DNA of 64,000 nt from Okapia johnstoni (GCA_024291935.2 CM044319.1:71010001-71074000), one strand, 5' to 3'. Shown: positions 1 to 11,784, numbered from the stretch's first letter. Program-made: numbers and translations. The notes: generated by a model not told the origin, from the sequence alone.

Positions 1-389
1 CTCTCCTGTTGTTCAGTCACTCAGTTGTGATCAATTCTTTGTGACCCCATGGACTGCAGCACGCCAAGCTTCCCTATTCTTCACTATCTCACGGAGTTTG
101 CTCAAACTCACGTCCATTGAGTTGGTGATGCCATCCAACCATCTCATCCTCTGCCGTCCCCTTCTCCTCCTGCCTTCAATCTTTCCCAGCATCAGGGTCT
201 TTTCCAATGAGCCAGCTCTTTGTATCAGGTGGCCAAAGTATTAGGGTTTCTGCTTTGGCATCAGCCCTTCCAAAAAATATTCAGGGTTGACTTTTTAGAA
301 TTGACTGGTTTGATCTCTCTGCTGTCCAGGGGACTCTCAAGAATCTTCTCTGGCACCACAGTTTGGAAGCATCAATTCTGTGGTGCTCA
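1..389 (-). mobile_element. BovB (RTE LINE) 3' end, copy 1
   Basis: Reverse complement of the BovB 3' region: the lead-in near base 10, then the typical segments 'gccatccaaccatctcatcc' and 'ggccaaagtatt', stopping at about 389 in the 'ggtgctca' segment. The 3' tail lies at or beyond the left edge, so the element is 5'-truncated and may be cut by the window. Antisense open frames across it are shadows. It carries many substitutions against the other copies here. Confidence 0.93.
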
Positions 390-733
390 TCCAAAGTCCT
401 CAAGTAACTTGACTCAGTTTGTCACTCCTGCTTCTCTTGGAATTCCTCACCTGGAACTCTATGATCCAAGCCCACCTGAAAATTCTCTTGACTCCTTTGT
501 CTCTGCACTTACTGTCCCCTTTACCTTGAACACCCCTTCAACACATACTGCTACACTCCTCCAACTATGCTTTACACACAGACTTGGTTAAATTACAACA
601 CTCAGTTAGATCACCAATTAGATATCTTTTACTTCACAAGACTTCCCTCACTCCCAATTTGATTATGTCACTCTATTAACTGACCTCACAATGTCCAATT
701 TTCTGTATCTACCTCAATCTGTCTATTTATCTT
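390..733 (+). repeat. Probable old L2 fragment
   Basis: Pyrimidine-rich sequence resembling the L2 3' region (segments like 'cttcacaagacttccctcac' and 'gattatgtcactct'). Strongly diverged. It seems to continue to about 900 past an inserted tRNA-type SINE. No coding signal is visible; the short frame at 220-591 starts inside BovB and has no recognisable domain. Confidence 0.35.
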
Positions 734-877
734 TGTGTGTGTGTGTGTGTATGTGTGTGTGTGGCCACACCTAGGAGCATGTAGAATCTTAGTTCCTAAC
801 CAGAGATCAAACCTGCGCCCCCTGAAGTGAAAGCAAAGAGTCTTAACCAGTAGACTGCCATAGTAATCTCTGGCTAT
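734..877 (-). mobile_element. CHR-2-like tRNA-derived SINE with (TG)n tail
   Basis: Reverse complement of a cetartiodactyl tRNA-derived SINE: 'gatcaaacctgcgccccctg' (inverted B-box side) and 'gagtcttaaccagtagac'. Its tail, on the left in this orientation, is a (TG)n tract at 734-763. Flanked by an 11-bp target duplication with one mismatch (723-733 and 878-888, c[t/c]atttatctt), which fixes both ends. Confidence 0.75.
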
Positions 878-889
878 CCATTTATCTTA

Positions 890-2029
890 AGCTTAGCCCT
901 GAGATCACCAATTTTGATAAAACAACTTTCTTTTGTATGGCTAAATCAAAGTTCCTTTATAAAACAGAAAGAACATGCCACTTATATTTTATTAGGCTGC
1001 AACTTCTATGCTAAGATTTAGAAATTCTACACAACATCTTACACAATGTTCTCAATTTCATGTGAAAGGTAGAAGAAAACCTCAAAAACATGATCCCCAA
1101 ATGAGCACTCATCTACTGACATGATTAGTTTATAAAACTATTTTTTTTAAGATATTTAAGCACCAAAGAGAGGAATGGAAATAAAAAGCAATGTTTTGGT
1201 TTGTTCAAAATTTAAAGATTTAATCTGACTGCCTTTCATTCTTTTGCTGCAAACCCTTAAGGACTATGAACTCTTGGAGCTGTGAACGGTGTACTCCTGC
1301 TGAGATGACATAACTCAATTTGACTCTCCTCCCATTTACCAATTTCATCACATTTTAGACAGTCAGTAAATAGTAGTTGACTGATTGATTACCTTTTCTC
1401 TCTACTCCATCTATTCATCCATACTCCTTCTATTGCCACTGAATCAGCAGATTAGGAGAGAAGGAACTCAAAGCCATAATAAATATACTCACATACATAT
1501 CATTTCACAATTACAAGCAAAGAAAGACAAAAAAGGATAATAAATGTTTAATATTATTGGAAGTAAATTTGTATTGTTTATAATGATTTTTATTATAATG
1601 TCTCTTTGTTTTCTTTTTTATTTGTTAATTGTAGAATAATTGCTTTTTGCTTTCTTTTTTTAATTTTAGATGTTAAATTATCTGCAGATTTTCAGCCTAG
1701 CTTACATGTGTTGCAAACTGCTTAGTAATATCTTTACTTCCAGGAACCTTGGGGGGTTTGCACTAAATGCTATCTGCTCTTCTACAAGGGTAAGAAAATC
1801 AGAGTGCTGCTCATGCCCATTGCCAAAATGAAATTTGAAAGTTGCTATCTTTATTCATGCTTTTTTCTAGTTCACAGATTTATGCAGTTAATATCTCACA
1901 TAGAAGAAAGTTTAACATACATATCACACAAATTATGTTCTAAAGGATTATCTGCAGCTCATTCCTGTTCATCATCTTTGACAATTAGAGAGTGAAATAT
2001 AATGATGAGTGTTAGCTCTAGAAAAAAAC
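890..2029. other. AT-rich single-copy DNA
   Basis: No clear repeat, gene or RNA. A possible very old L2 tail lies at about 1250-1395 (ending 'gttgactgattgatt'), too weak to assert. Homopolymer T runs at about 1141 and 1614. Confidence 0.5.
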
Positions 2030-2252
2030 TTTCCAGGCTTCAATATTAGCTCAGTCATTCAGTAAATGCACCTCTGTGACCTTAACCATATTAGTGAGGT
2101 TCTCAATTTGCCAGTCTCTTTGTCATTGAATGGGGATACTAACAGTACTTTTCCCACAAAGTTGTTAAGAGAATTAAATGTTAGTCCTTGTAAAACTCCT
2201 AGAGAAGCACCTGGTCAATGGGAAACACTCAACATTGTTGGTTATTGTTAAT
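2030..2252 (+). repeat. MIR SINE
   Basis: Matches the MIR body in order: 'ctctgtgacctta', 'gaatggggatactaacagta', 'gttgttaagagaattaaatg', then the L2-like tail 'actcaacattgttggttatt'. The 61-residue frame inside it is a coincidence. Confidence 0.7.
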
Positions 2253-2696
2253 GACCCCTTTGTCCAGCACCTGACATTATAGATGATTCTTATTTTTCAA
2301 CATTTCAGCTTTCAAAAAACTTGCAATGTTTTCAGACATTTTCAAGCAAACTTTTATACTTAGAATCCCAAAGATCATCCATCACTACACAACCACATGT
2401 TCTGATACTGTTCTTTCATAGAACAGTTTAAATTTCAGCAAAATTATATTTTATGCTTGATGTGAGAGATATATTTAGGCACAACACAAAATGTAAAGGA
2501 AGTTCTCTGAAAGTACAGAAAAGGGGAATGTAATCTTTTTGTGTTGATTCAGAAAAGGTGAAATTTAAGGTTGAGACTGAATGAAACATAGATATTTAAA
2601 ATGTTGGCTTTAATATAGTAAGAGCATTCTAGATAGGATAAAAAGCAGCAAAAAAAAAAAATCCCACAGAATCCTAATAGGTAATAATATGTTTGG

Positions 2697-2715
2697 AAAA
2701 AAATTCACGAAGTTC
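2697..2715 (+). repeat. Left target-site duplication of the L1 insertion
   Basis: An A-rich word ending 'attcacgaagttc' recurs as 'attcaagaagttc' ending at 4487 with one mismatch, as expected for L1 target-primed reverse transcription. Confidence 0.7.
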
Positions 2716-4122
2716 ATGGATCAGAAGAATCAATATAGTGAAAATGAGTATACTACCCAAAGCCATCTATAGATTCAATGCAATCCCTATCAAGCTTCCA
2801 ACAGTATTCTTCAGAGAACTAGAACAAATAATTTACAATTTGTATAGAAATACAAAAAACCTTGGATAGCCAAAGCAATCTTGAGAAAGAAGAATGGAAC
2901 TGGAGGAATCAACCTGCCTGACCTCAGGCTCTACTACAAAGCCACAGTCATCAAGACAGTATGGTACTGGCACAAGGACAGAAATATAGATCAATGGAAC
3001 AAAATAGAAAGCCCAGAGATAAATCCATGCACCTATGGACACCTTATCTTTGACAAAGGAAGCAAACATATACAACGGAGAAAAGACAATCTCTTGAACA
3101 AGTGGTGCTGGGAAAACTGGTCAACCACTTGTAAAAGAATGAAACTAGAACACTTCCTAACACCATACACAAAAATAAACTCAAAATGGATTAAAGATCT
3201 AAACATAAGACCAGAAACTATAAAACTCCTAGAGGAAAACATAGGCAAAACACTCTCTGACATAAACCACAGCAGGATCCTCTATGACCCACCTCCCAGA
3301 ATATTGGAAATAAAAGCAAAAATAAACAAATGGGACCTAATTAAACTTAAAGGCTTTTGCACAACAAAGGAAACTATAAGCAAGGTGAAAAGACAGCCCT
3401 CGGAATGGGAGAAAATAATAGCAAATGAAGCAACAGACAAACAATTAATCTTAAAAATATACAAGCAACTCCTGCAGCTCAATTCCAGAAAAATAAACGA
3501 CCCAATCAAAAAGTGGGCCAAAGAACTAAACAGACACTTCTCCAAAGAAGACATACAGATGGCTAACAAACACATTAAAAGATGCTCAACATCACTCATT
3601 ATCAGAGAAATGAAAATCAAAACCACAATGAGGTACCATTTCACGCCCGTCAGAATGGTTGCTATCCAAAAGACTACAAGCAATAAATGCTGGAGAAGGT
3701 GTGGAGAAAAGGGAACCCTCTTACACTGTTGGTGGGAATGCAAACTAGTACAGCCACTATGGAGAACAGTGTGGAGATTCCTCAAACAACTGGGAATAGA
3801 ACTGCCATATGACCCAGCAATCCCACTGCTGGGCATACACACTGAGGAAACCAGACTTGAAAGAGACACGTGTACCCCAATATTCATCACAGCACTGTTT
3901 ACAATAGCCAGGACATGGAAGCAGCCTAGATGCCCATCAGCAGATGAATGGATAAGGAAGCTGTGGTACATATACACAATGGAATATTACTCAGCCATTA
4001 AAAAGAATACATTTGATTCAGTTCTAATGAGGTGGATGAAACTGGAGCCTATTATACAGAGTGAAGTAAGCCAGAAAGGAAAACACCAATACAGTATACT
4101 AACACATATATATGGTATTTAG
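2716..4122 (+). pseudogene. L1 ORF2p C-terminal remnant
   Basis: From the TTG at 2881 the frame runs 413 codons to a natural stop at 4120-4122 ending HIYGI. Near residues 270-290 it keeps the L1 Cys motif CX3CX7HX4C (C-WRR-C ... H-CWWE-C), a nucleic-acid-binding element needed for L1 mobility in studied mammals. Upstream the frame is broken by TAG at 2845-2847 where the family normally has TGG (Trp). There is no ATG start or promoter; the frame is open because the insertion is recent, not because it is a gene. Confidence 0.9.
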
Positions 4123-4322
4123 TCAATCGGTAAAGATAACCCTGTATGTGAGACATCAAAAGAGACACAGATAAATAGAACAGTATTATGGACTCTATGG
4201 GAGAGGGCGAGGGTGGGATGATATGGGAGAATGGCATGGAAGCATGTAAATTATCATATGTGAAACGAATTGCCAGTCCAGGTTCAATGCATGATACAGG
4301 GTGCTCAGGGGTGGTGCACCGG

Positions 4323-4378
4323 GATGACCCGGAGGGATGGGATGGGGAGGGAGGTGGGAGTGGGGCTCTGGAAGGGGA
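4323..4378 (+). other. G-rich quadruplex-prone tract in the L1 3' UTR
   Basis: At least six runs of three or more G separated by 1-3 bases between 4333 and 4364. A G-rich polypurine stretch is a known conserved feature of mammalian L1 3' UTRs. Folding is inferred from the run pattern only. Confidence 0.6.
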
Positions 4379-4533
4379 AAACATGTACACCCATGGTGGA
4401 TTCATGTCAATGTATGTCAAAACAAATACAATATTGTAAAGTTAAAAAAATAGAAAATAAGCTAATTAAAAAAAAATTCAAGAAGTTCTATGAGGATGGG
4501 ACATAAGTTGACGAGGGCTAGAAGTGTCACAAA

Positions 4534-4655
4534 GTGTTAGTTGCTTAGTTGTAACCTACTTTTGCAACTCCATGGACTGAATCTTCCAGGCTCCTCTGCC
4601 CATGGGATTCTCCAGGCAAGAATATTGGAGTGGGTAGCCATATCCTTCTCTAGGG
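4534..4655 (-). mobile_element. Bov-tA SINE, head-truncated
   Basis: Reverse complement of the Bov-A tail unit ('ctccatggactgaatc', 'ggattctccaggcaagaata'), lacking the tRNA-derived head. Bounded by a perfect 11-bp duplication agtgtcacaaa at 4523-4533 and 4656-4666. Confidence 0.92.
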
Positions 4656-4674
4656 AGTGTCACAAATAACTGTT

Positions 4675-4812
4675 TAACTTGTCACTACCTAATAAGACAT
4701 GAAAGGGGTCACTGAAAATTTGATGAACAAATTGACATGATCAGATTTAGCAATTGTGTGAAGACTAGACAAAGGCAAAAGAAATTAGAAAGAATCAAGA
4801 AGATTGATTAGG
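4675..4812 (-). repeat. Possible old L2 fragment
   Basis: Contains 'gacatgatcagattt', typical of the L2 antisense strand. Short and diverged. Confidence 0.35.
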
Positions 4813-4815
4813 ATG

Positions 4816-4902
4816 TTTGGGTTGGCCAAAAAGTTCATTTGGATTTTTCCATACCATCTTACAGGAAAACCCCAATGAACGAACTTTTTGCCCAACCCAA
4901 TA
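4816..4902. mobile_element. Mariner-type MITE
   Basis: Two inverted terminal repeats, about 4816-4850 (TTGGGTTGGCCAAAAAGTTC-like) and 4864-4900, almost meeting in a short loop. Family knowledge: this is the terminal repeat of ruminant mariner elements, which insert at TA. A TA follows the right end (4901-4902); the left TA is mutated. The 3' arm carries an extra ~4-base duplication of GAAC, giving a bulge when folded. Confidence 0.85.
4818..4900 (+). ncRNA. Candidate miR-2284/2285-family hairpin
   Basis: The mariner palindrome folds by inspection into a stem of about 30 pairs with a small loop. From memory, the ruminant miR-2284 and miR-2285 families have mature sequences resembling such arms (AAAAAGUUCRUUUGG-like and AAAACC...GAACUUUUUG-like). 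Both arms match here with substitutions. Whether this locus is transcribed or processed cannot be seen, and the opposite strand folds equally well. Confidence 0.4.
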
Positions 4903-4912
4903 CTAGCACAGA

Positions 4913-5043
4913 TAGTGTTTTTGTTTTTCTAATTTTTTTGTTGTACAGTACATGGGACCTTAGTCCTCTGACCAGAGTTCAAACCTGTGCCCCCTGCATT
5001 AGAAGCACAGAGTATTAACTACTGGACCATCATGGAAGTCCCC
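4913..5043 (-). mobile_element. CHR-2-like tRNA-derived SINE
   Basis: Reverse complement of the same family as 734-877: T-rich left end, 'acatgggaccttagtcctct', 'gttcaaacctgtgccccctg', ending 'catggaagtcccc'. No clear target duplication. Confidence 0.8.
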
Positions 5044-6654
5044 TTGGTTTAGCATTTGACTAAGGCAGTACCTTGGAAAATTAATCCTGGTTAAGGGCAG
5101 CAGATGAAGATGGAAGCTCATCAGTGATAGCAAACCCTCTTATGAGAGGGTGAGAGAATGCAAATTTTTCCAGGTAATACTCAGTGGAAAATATTATTGT
5201 TAAGTGAGTGGGTAACAGAAAAAGAAATCAACAAGGACAGAGTGGTACTGTGGATCTGGGGAGGAAATGAGAGAATTTCAGGAAGGTGAAATTAATCAGT
5301 GTTAGGTGCAATAGAGAGATCGAAAAAGATAACTGAATGGGGACTCTTGAGTTTGTAAATGGGAATATTGGTATAGTAGTCATCTCTGGCTACCACAAAA
5401 ATACCATCCTGTCTATGATCCCTAAAGTTCATGTTCTTCTGACTACGGAACATGTATATTTCATTTGCAGAGTCCCTGTTAACTTGTTCCAGTATCAACT
5501 CTAAAGTCTAAAGTTTCACCTAAATACCATTTAAATTTGAGGTGTGAATAAGCTCCTCTCCATCTGCTAACCTGTGAAACCAGACAAGCTTTGTGCTATC
5601 GAAATACAATGGAAGGTAGACATAGGATAGGTATTCCCATTCCAAAAGGGGGAAGTAGGAAAGAAGGAAAGGGTGATGTGTCTCAAGCACATCCAAAACA
5701 TAGTTGAATGAATTCCATCAGATCTTAAGGCCCAAGAATAGTCATCTTTGGTTCAATGCTCTGCCTTCAGAGCAAGGACCAATGGGGTTGTAGTCCTGTC
5801 TCTGCAGAAGACTGGGCAGGGGTCCCATTCTATCCTCCATAGCTCGAGAGCAGTCCCGGCTTATGGCTCTGGGTGGAGGCCATCGAGCCTGTGTAAACCA
5901 AGGCACTGGCCCCATTCATTTCTAAATTACCTTTAATTAAAAGACATTTCCCCTTTCTCTTAAAGAATAGTGGGCATTCACAGCCAAATAGCTCCAATTT
6001 TTCTGAGGAGCTACTCAAGGAATTTAACAGCCTTCTTTCATTTTTTCCTGTCTTGATTCCCTTCAGTTCAAACTGGTGGTGTTTCTGCTTATATATCTCA
6101 TAAACTTGTTGTTAATTGATATGCCACTTGTTATTAATTGATATGCCAGCCATACCCTTGGTGTTCTCTTTAGAATATGCTTCCTAATTGTTTGCAATAT
6201 GGATAGGCTGATAATTTTTCAAATCTTTAAGTTTTGGTTCCTTTTGACTTAACAACTCCTCTTCAATTCATTTCTCTTGTTTTGCATCTTATTGTAAGCA
6301 GTCGGGAGGAACCAAGCCCCTCCTTCAAAACATTGTTTAGAAATCTTCTGGGTTAAATATCCAATTTTACTGCTCACAAGTTCTAACTTCCACAAAACAC
6401 TAGAACACAAATGTAGCTCTGCCAAGTTCTTTTCCACTTTATAACAAGTATTGCCTTCACCAGTTTCCAATTATATGCTCCTCATTTCCATCTGAGACCT
6501 CACCAGAATCACCCTTAATGTTCATATTTCCAGCATGCACTTCAAAACTCTTCCAGCCACTACCCACTTCCCAGTTCCAAAAGCACTTTCACGTAAGCAG
6601 ATATTTGGTATAGCAACACCCCGTTCTTTGTATCCAAGTCTACGTTAGTTATCT
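5044..6654. other. Mostly single-copy DNA
   Basis: No repeat is confidently recognised. The 60-75 codon frames on both strands overlap each other and show no domain. Part of 5050-5400 may be an old L2-related or other diverged mammalian repeat. Confidence 0.45.
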
Positions 6655-6955
6655 CAAGTAGCCATAACAAAATACCATAGACTGGGTGGATTAAATACAA
6701 CTTATTCTCCAGTTCTGGATGCTAATAAGTCCAAGACAAGATGACAGCCACCTTAGTTATCTGGGGAGGGTTTCTTCCTGGCTGGAAGATGGCCACTTTC
6801 TCACGTGTTTCTTCACCTCTTATTTGGGCATTAAATCCACACTCATGACCTCGTCTAAACTTAAGTACCTCCTATCTCTAAATGCCCTCAGGAGTTAAGG
6901 GTCAACAAATGAATTGAGGTGGGGAGGTGGTACATTTCGGTCCATAGAAATTGTG
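6655..6955 (-). repeat. Ancient LTR-like repeat (MaLR type, tentative)
   Basis: Matches a common mammalian interspersed sequence read on the minus strand: 'accatagactgggtgg', 'cctggctggaagatggccac', 'ctcatgacctcgtctaaa', 'cggtccatag'. Family name given from memory; an L1M 3' UTR origin is the alternative. Confidence 0.5.
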
Positions 6956-7924
6956 ACCTTGTTGAAAGCCACTAGATTGCAGGTAAAATTTGATAAAGGA
7001 TGGTCAACATAAAGTTATGCTCTTTTTAAAAAGTAAATTAACAGGCAGTCACTTTAAGAAGAGGCAGTTGTTCATCCACCAGCCCCAGAGAATTAATATA
7101 AAGGATGTATGAGAGGAGCCAGTGAATCAGGAGAGATTAATAATCCAGGAATAAGACAACATGATGGAGAAATGCTGCAGCTGGGATGAGAGCAAGAATG
7201 AAGGGAAAAAGGTGGTCTGTGTAAAGGAAGAAAAACAACGATTTCTCTGAATCAGCAACGAAGGAAAAGCTAGGAGCTGGCAAAGAGCAATAGTGCAGAA
7301 GCTCCTGTCTGTCTATCATAATTTTGTTTGGTAAATAAGGAAACAGTAATATATTCTGAGAATGAGAGAAAATATGAGACACAGAGAAGAGGTTTGAAAT
7401 GGCTCAAAGGAGGGACATTGTTCAGATTTCACAGTGTGCACCAGCAAAACAGTTGTCCATGGAGAGGAGAAAGGAAGCTCACAGAAGCCTTTTCATAAGG
7501 TAAAGAGAGTCAAAGAAAACTCAGGGGCAGTATGAGAAAGAAATCATAAACTTCTAATTGCATCAAGTCGTGTGAGTATTTTATAGTCCTCAAAAGCAGA
7601 GAAGCAGAGTAATTGGATATTTGGGTTCCTCCAGGGAAAGGTGTTCGCAGTTATGTGAGACAGGAAGACAGAGATCAGAAAAAACAACAACAAAAAAGTA
7701 AAAATATATGAATGTTAGAAGAAATACATGAATATTTGAAATTCAGAATGATTGTGGATGTTAACATGCATTTTGAAGTTGGTTTATTCTTCAAGGGCTT
7801 TCTTACACACACATAGGACACAAATATGTCTTTCCATCTAAATATTTAAAAAATAAAATCACCTTTCCAAAATTGTATTATCAAACTTAATATCAAAACT
7901 TAAAAGTATTAGACTATGATTGCA
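6956..7924. other. Single-copy, purine-rich DNA
   Basis: No recognisable gene or repeat. Several A/G-rich stretches (e.g. 7380-7560) explain the antisense Ser/Phe-rich frame at 7137-7382. Confidence 0.45.
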
Positions 7925-8135
7925 TGTGTGTGTGCTCAGTTGTGTTTGACTCTGCGACCCCGTGGACTGGAGCCCACCAGGCTCCTCTGTCCAGGGATTT
8001 CCCAGGCAAGAATACTGGAGTGGGTTGCCATTTCATTCTCCAGGGGATCTTCCTGACCCAAGGATCAAATCAACGACTCTCACATCTCTTGCATTGGCAG
8101 GTAGGTTCTTTACCACTGTAACAACTGGGAAGCCC
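7925..8135 (-). mobile_element. Bov-tA SINE, full length
   Basis: Reverse complement of a complete Bov-tA: Bov-A tail unit from 7932, central 'caggcaagaatactggagtg', inverted tRNA-derived head ending 'gggaagccc' at 8135. The tail abuts a short TG run. Confidence 0.93.
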
Positions 8136-9575
8136 AATAATTGTATAGCAGCTGGTAAAGCTATATATTCTAAGATGATGAAACAAGAGGAGTAACTTTT
8201 TAATCATATTAACTATCTGACCTATTTTAACAATTTGGCTTCTAATAATTCCCTCTACATTTGTAGTTACAAGTGATCTGTGTCTCCCACAGAATTTAAT
8301 TTTTAATCATCATGTATTTTTAAATAAGAAAGGTTTTCATGTGCCACAATATACAACATTTAAATAGAAGGGCTACATTAAGAAAACTATACATCAATGA
8401 AGACCAAAAACTACAGTACAATGAAGCATATACACAAGCTAAGGAACTGAATATATGGATTTAATGAAACCAGTGGCCTTGGGTTCAAAATCAGTGGGTT
8501 TATTTTGCTGTCAGAGTAAATTAATTTGAATCATTACTTCTATATTCCTTTACAATTGTAATGATGTTTGGCAAAGTTGGACTACCTTTATATGGGTTCA
8601 CAGTATTCAATTTCATTTTAAAATATCTAATGCATAATACTTTTATCTTTCATAACAAGACTTAGCTCAGTCTGAAATAATCATTGTATTAATATTTTTT
8701 ACCCATTCAAATAGTCCAATTCATTATTACAGAAACAGCAAGCTTCCCCAGCCTGTTATTAATTCCTACTGTTTTAATTACAAGAAAAAAAATATTCTAT
8801 GGAAGGCTTTTGTGGATAATGGCACTGTAAACACAATCTTATGCAAAGATATGAAAATCAAATGGAGGTTTTTTTTTCCCCCTACATAGATATTCTGGTA
8901 GAAATAGAATGTTTTTTGGCAAGAAATTAAAGGCTTAAAACATAATGGTGCTTTCTTTGAATTCAGTCACAAAGAGGCTCCTTAAAATTACATATTAATT
9001 TTGACTATTTGGAAACATGAAGGCTACAGTCAAGACCAACATTTTTATAAAGCAACTCCACATCCACTAGGATTTGACAGTTTTTTGTTTTTCTTTTTAC
9101 TCTTCTCTAACCAAACTTCATTTCTGCTTCTGTATATTGTTACATTACATGTAAATGATTGTCAGTGTCAGGAGATTTAAGTTATTCAAATTTTAAAATT
9201 AAGTGCTACATATGATTGACACAGAAACAAAATCCAATTTTTGAGAAAAGCGATTAGTAAAATGTTAAAACCAGTCTTTATTTACAAAGCTGACTGTTTC
9301 ATTTAGAATTTATGCTATGAGGAACACGGTAGGGTTGTAGAGTGAGGAGAAAACTCATAGTGTATATTTGTTTAGCCTTATTTTTATCATTATTATTTTT
9401 AACCTAAATCAAAATGTATAACTGAGGGAGACTCTTTTGAATTTTCCACCCCAAAGAATGTGAGTTTAAATTGAAACATTAAGAGGATAAGTAACTTTGG
9501 GCAAAATACTCTAGTAACTACTCACAATCTTCTAGAAGTGACTGGGCACTTGTATACATACATTTCCACTCAACA

Positions 9576-9577
<2 letters not shown>
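8136..9577. other. AT-rich single-copy DNA without ruminant repeats
   Basis: About 1.4 kb with no recognisable SINE, LINE or gene on either strand. Candidate for conserved non-coding content, but nothing specific is seen. Confidence 0.5.
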
Positions 9578-9629
<52 letters not shown>

Positions 9630-9630
9630 A
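9578..9630. repeat. (CA)n microsatellite
   Basis: Continuous CA array of more than 20 units with one CT interruption near 9623. No SINE adjoins it. Confidence 0.97.
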
Positions 9631-11020
9631 GACAGATACAATGCAGACTGTGACAAATGTTCTAATGGAGGTATGAAGATTTATGCTCACATAGGGGTTA
9701 AAAATGAATTCTGAATGGAGAAATTAACAATGAGTACTAACAGAAATAAGATAAGTTATAGTTTAAAGGACCAATGATGTTTGAAATTATTTTAGCAAAG
9801 CTCTACTCTATTAAAATAAAAAGTGCCTAATTACTCTTTCAAGATAAAACCCAAGAATAGGTAAAATATTTTCTGTAATAAGGAATCACTTTAATAAAAT
9901 GTTTAAAATATGTATGTAGATCTGTGTTAGATTTCTTTTAGCATTTAGGCCATGTATCACATATCTTCTTTCCAGTATGAGAGAGGTTAGTTTACTAAAA
10001 ATGTACAGAACTAAGAATTGTTAGGTTAAAAGTTAAAAAAAAATTAAAGGCATTTTCCTACTCTTACAATATTTAAAATCTCTTTGAGCAAACTATAATA
10101 TTTGAATAAACATATTCAATGCATTTCAGTTCTCCCAAATAAAAAGACCAGCCAAAAAAATGTATTAACCACTATTCTATTTACATTTCTAGCAAAAAAT
10201 GTAATCATCTTTATGAACTAAAATTATTTCTATCTAGCCATTAATACAATTAGTACTTAATAGTTCACCTCATAATATAATTTGATAAAAAATTAAATTA
10301 TTGATGATAACATTTCTGAACTTCTGTCAGAATTATTAGGTAGAAGTAGACAGAATTTAACTTAAAAACAAATTGTATTCTTACATTATTATAAAACTGT
10401 CCTGAAATGAATGCTTAAAATGGTAGCAGAATATTGAAACTGAGATGAAGATAAGATATTTCCTCAAGGATTTAAATATTTTTTTAAAAAAAATCTAATA
10501 TTTTATATTATATAGTCAAAGTTCAGCTACTATTTTCATTTATTAACATTTGAGTTAAGACATTGAGTTTATTACATTAGCAAATACTTATTCATTATAA
10601 TATAACCATAAATTGAGCTCTAACTCATGAATGTGTTAATTGTTCTTTCCTGTTGAGGACAGAAGCTTATATCCACTTTTAAAACTGAATAGACATAATT
10701 CATATGCAATTTAGATTAAATCTGAGAATGAAATAGAAAGCACACATACCATCTGTGAAGAAATATCCTCATCCCTAATTAATATGTATCATGTATTTTA
10801 GCCCATCTCATTACTAAAGACAAGTTATAAAATATAAAATTGGGTTTAATAAAAGAAAGTCAATTTAATGGAAATGAGAAATTACTTATAGGGATATTGC
10901 TAATGTTGTCTACAATAGTCTATGGCTAAAGAAGGATAACTTGATTCCCATGTGAGTCAGAGAACTGGTTGTTAGTGTGCTTAGAAGAAGACAGGAAGAA
11001 GCCTCTATTGGCTGACCAAG
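9631..11020. other. AT-rich single-copy DNA
   Basis: No gene, RNA or convincing repeat. Many short A and T runs. Confidence 0.5.
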
Positions 11021-11024
11021 GAAT

Positions 11025-11290
11025 GAATTATCATTCAAAAAGTGTTTACTGAGAATCAGTTATATTCTAAGCACTGTGATAGAAAAGATTTATATAGTGG
11101 TAATAGTGGTTAAGTGATAAGCACTGTTGTAAGCACTTTACATAACAACCCCCATGAATAACAGTAATATTTGTTTATTATTTTCACTTTACAGATGATG
11201 AAAATAAGGTATGGTAATATTAAGTGATTTTGCTAATGACACACAGTGAATAACAGAGTTGTGGACAATTTGACTTTAGTTCTGTGGAAT
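11025..11290 (-). repeat. L2 3' tail plus MIR
   Basis: At 11025-11100 is an L2/MIR-type tail ('gtgtttactgagaatcag'). At 11105-11290 an inverted MIR body follows: 'aagcactttacat', 'cactttacagatgatgaaaa', 'gacacacagtgaataacaga'. MIR and L2 share tail sequence, so the boundary near 11100 is approximate. Confidence 0.65.
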
Positions 11291-11329
11291 CTGACAAGTT
11301 TATAAGAAAGTCAATGTGCCTGGGCAAAA

Positions 11330-11770
11330 ATAATGGGATGGCAACTTAGTGTGAGATAAGGCAAGAAGGGTATATAAGAGTTAACACACAGATTTTCGAT
11401 CTACTTTCAGGATTTTGACTTTATCCAAAGAGCAGTGAAAGTCACTGGGAGAAGGCTGGGAAGTAACATAATTGGAATATATTTTGAGAAAATTCTATTG
11501 GCTACAGTGTGCAAGATTGATCAGAGAGGGAAGGTAAAAGTGAAAATTGGAGCTAAGAGGCTGTTTTATAGTCCAAGTGAGAGATGATGGCAGCCTTCAC
11601 TAGGGTAGTGGTGGTAATGGCGGTAGAGATGAAGAGGAGTGGATTGACTTGCAAGATTTTAAGAGCTAATATCAACAGTACTTAATATCAGATAGACTAG
11701 AAGCATGAGAGAGAAGTGTCCAAGGATAACTTCAAAGTTTTAGTTAGTGCTACTTACTGGATGATGATAT
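11330..11770 (-). repeat. L2 LINE fragment
   Basis: Reverse complement of L2 3'-half sequence: 'gattttgactttatcc', 'agtccaagtgagagatgatg', 'agatgaagaggagtgg'. Probably the same L2 as the tail at 11025-11100, with a MIR between. No coding capacity remains. Confidence 0.6.
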
Positions 11771-11784
11771 ATGCAGGTCTGGCT

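Larger units (their letters stand above)
2716..4468 (+). mobile_element. Bovine-type L1 LINE, 5'-truncated (ORF2 3' part, 3' UTR, A-rich tail)
   Basis: Holds the last ~1.4 kb of L1 ORF2, then a ruminant L1 3' UTR ('gagttgcc'-type segment near 4267, G-rich stretch 4323-4378) and an A-rich tail ending near 4468. Flanking duplications (2697-2715 and about 4469-4487) show an ordinary 5'-truncated retrotransposition. The conserved frame and near-identical duplications suggest the youngest LINE insertion in the window. It lacks the endonuclease, reverse transcriptase core and promoter, so it cannot move. Confidence 0.95.

Noticed and set aside
3282..3977. 231-codon minus-strand open frame
   Set aside because: Antisense shadow of the L1 ORF2 remnant.
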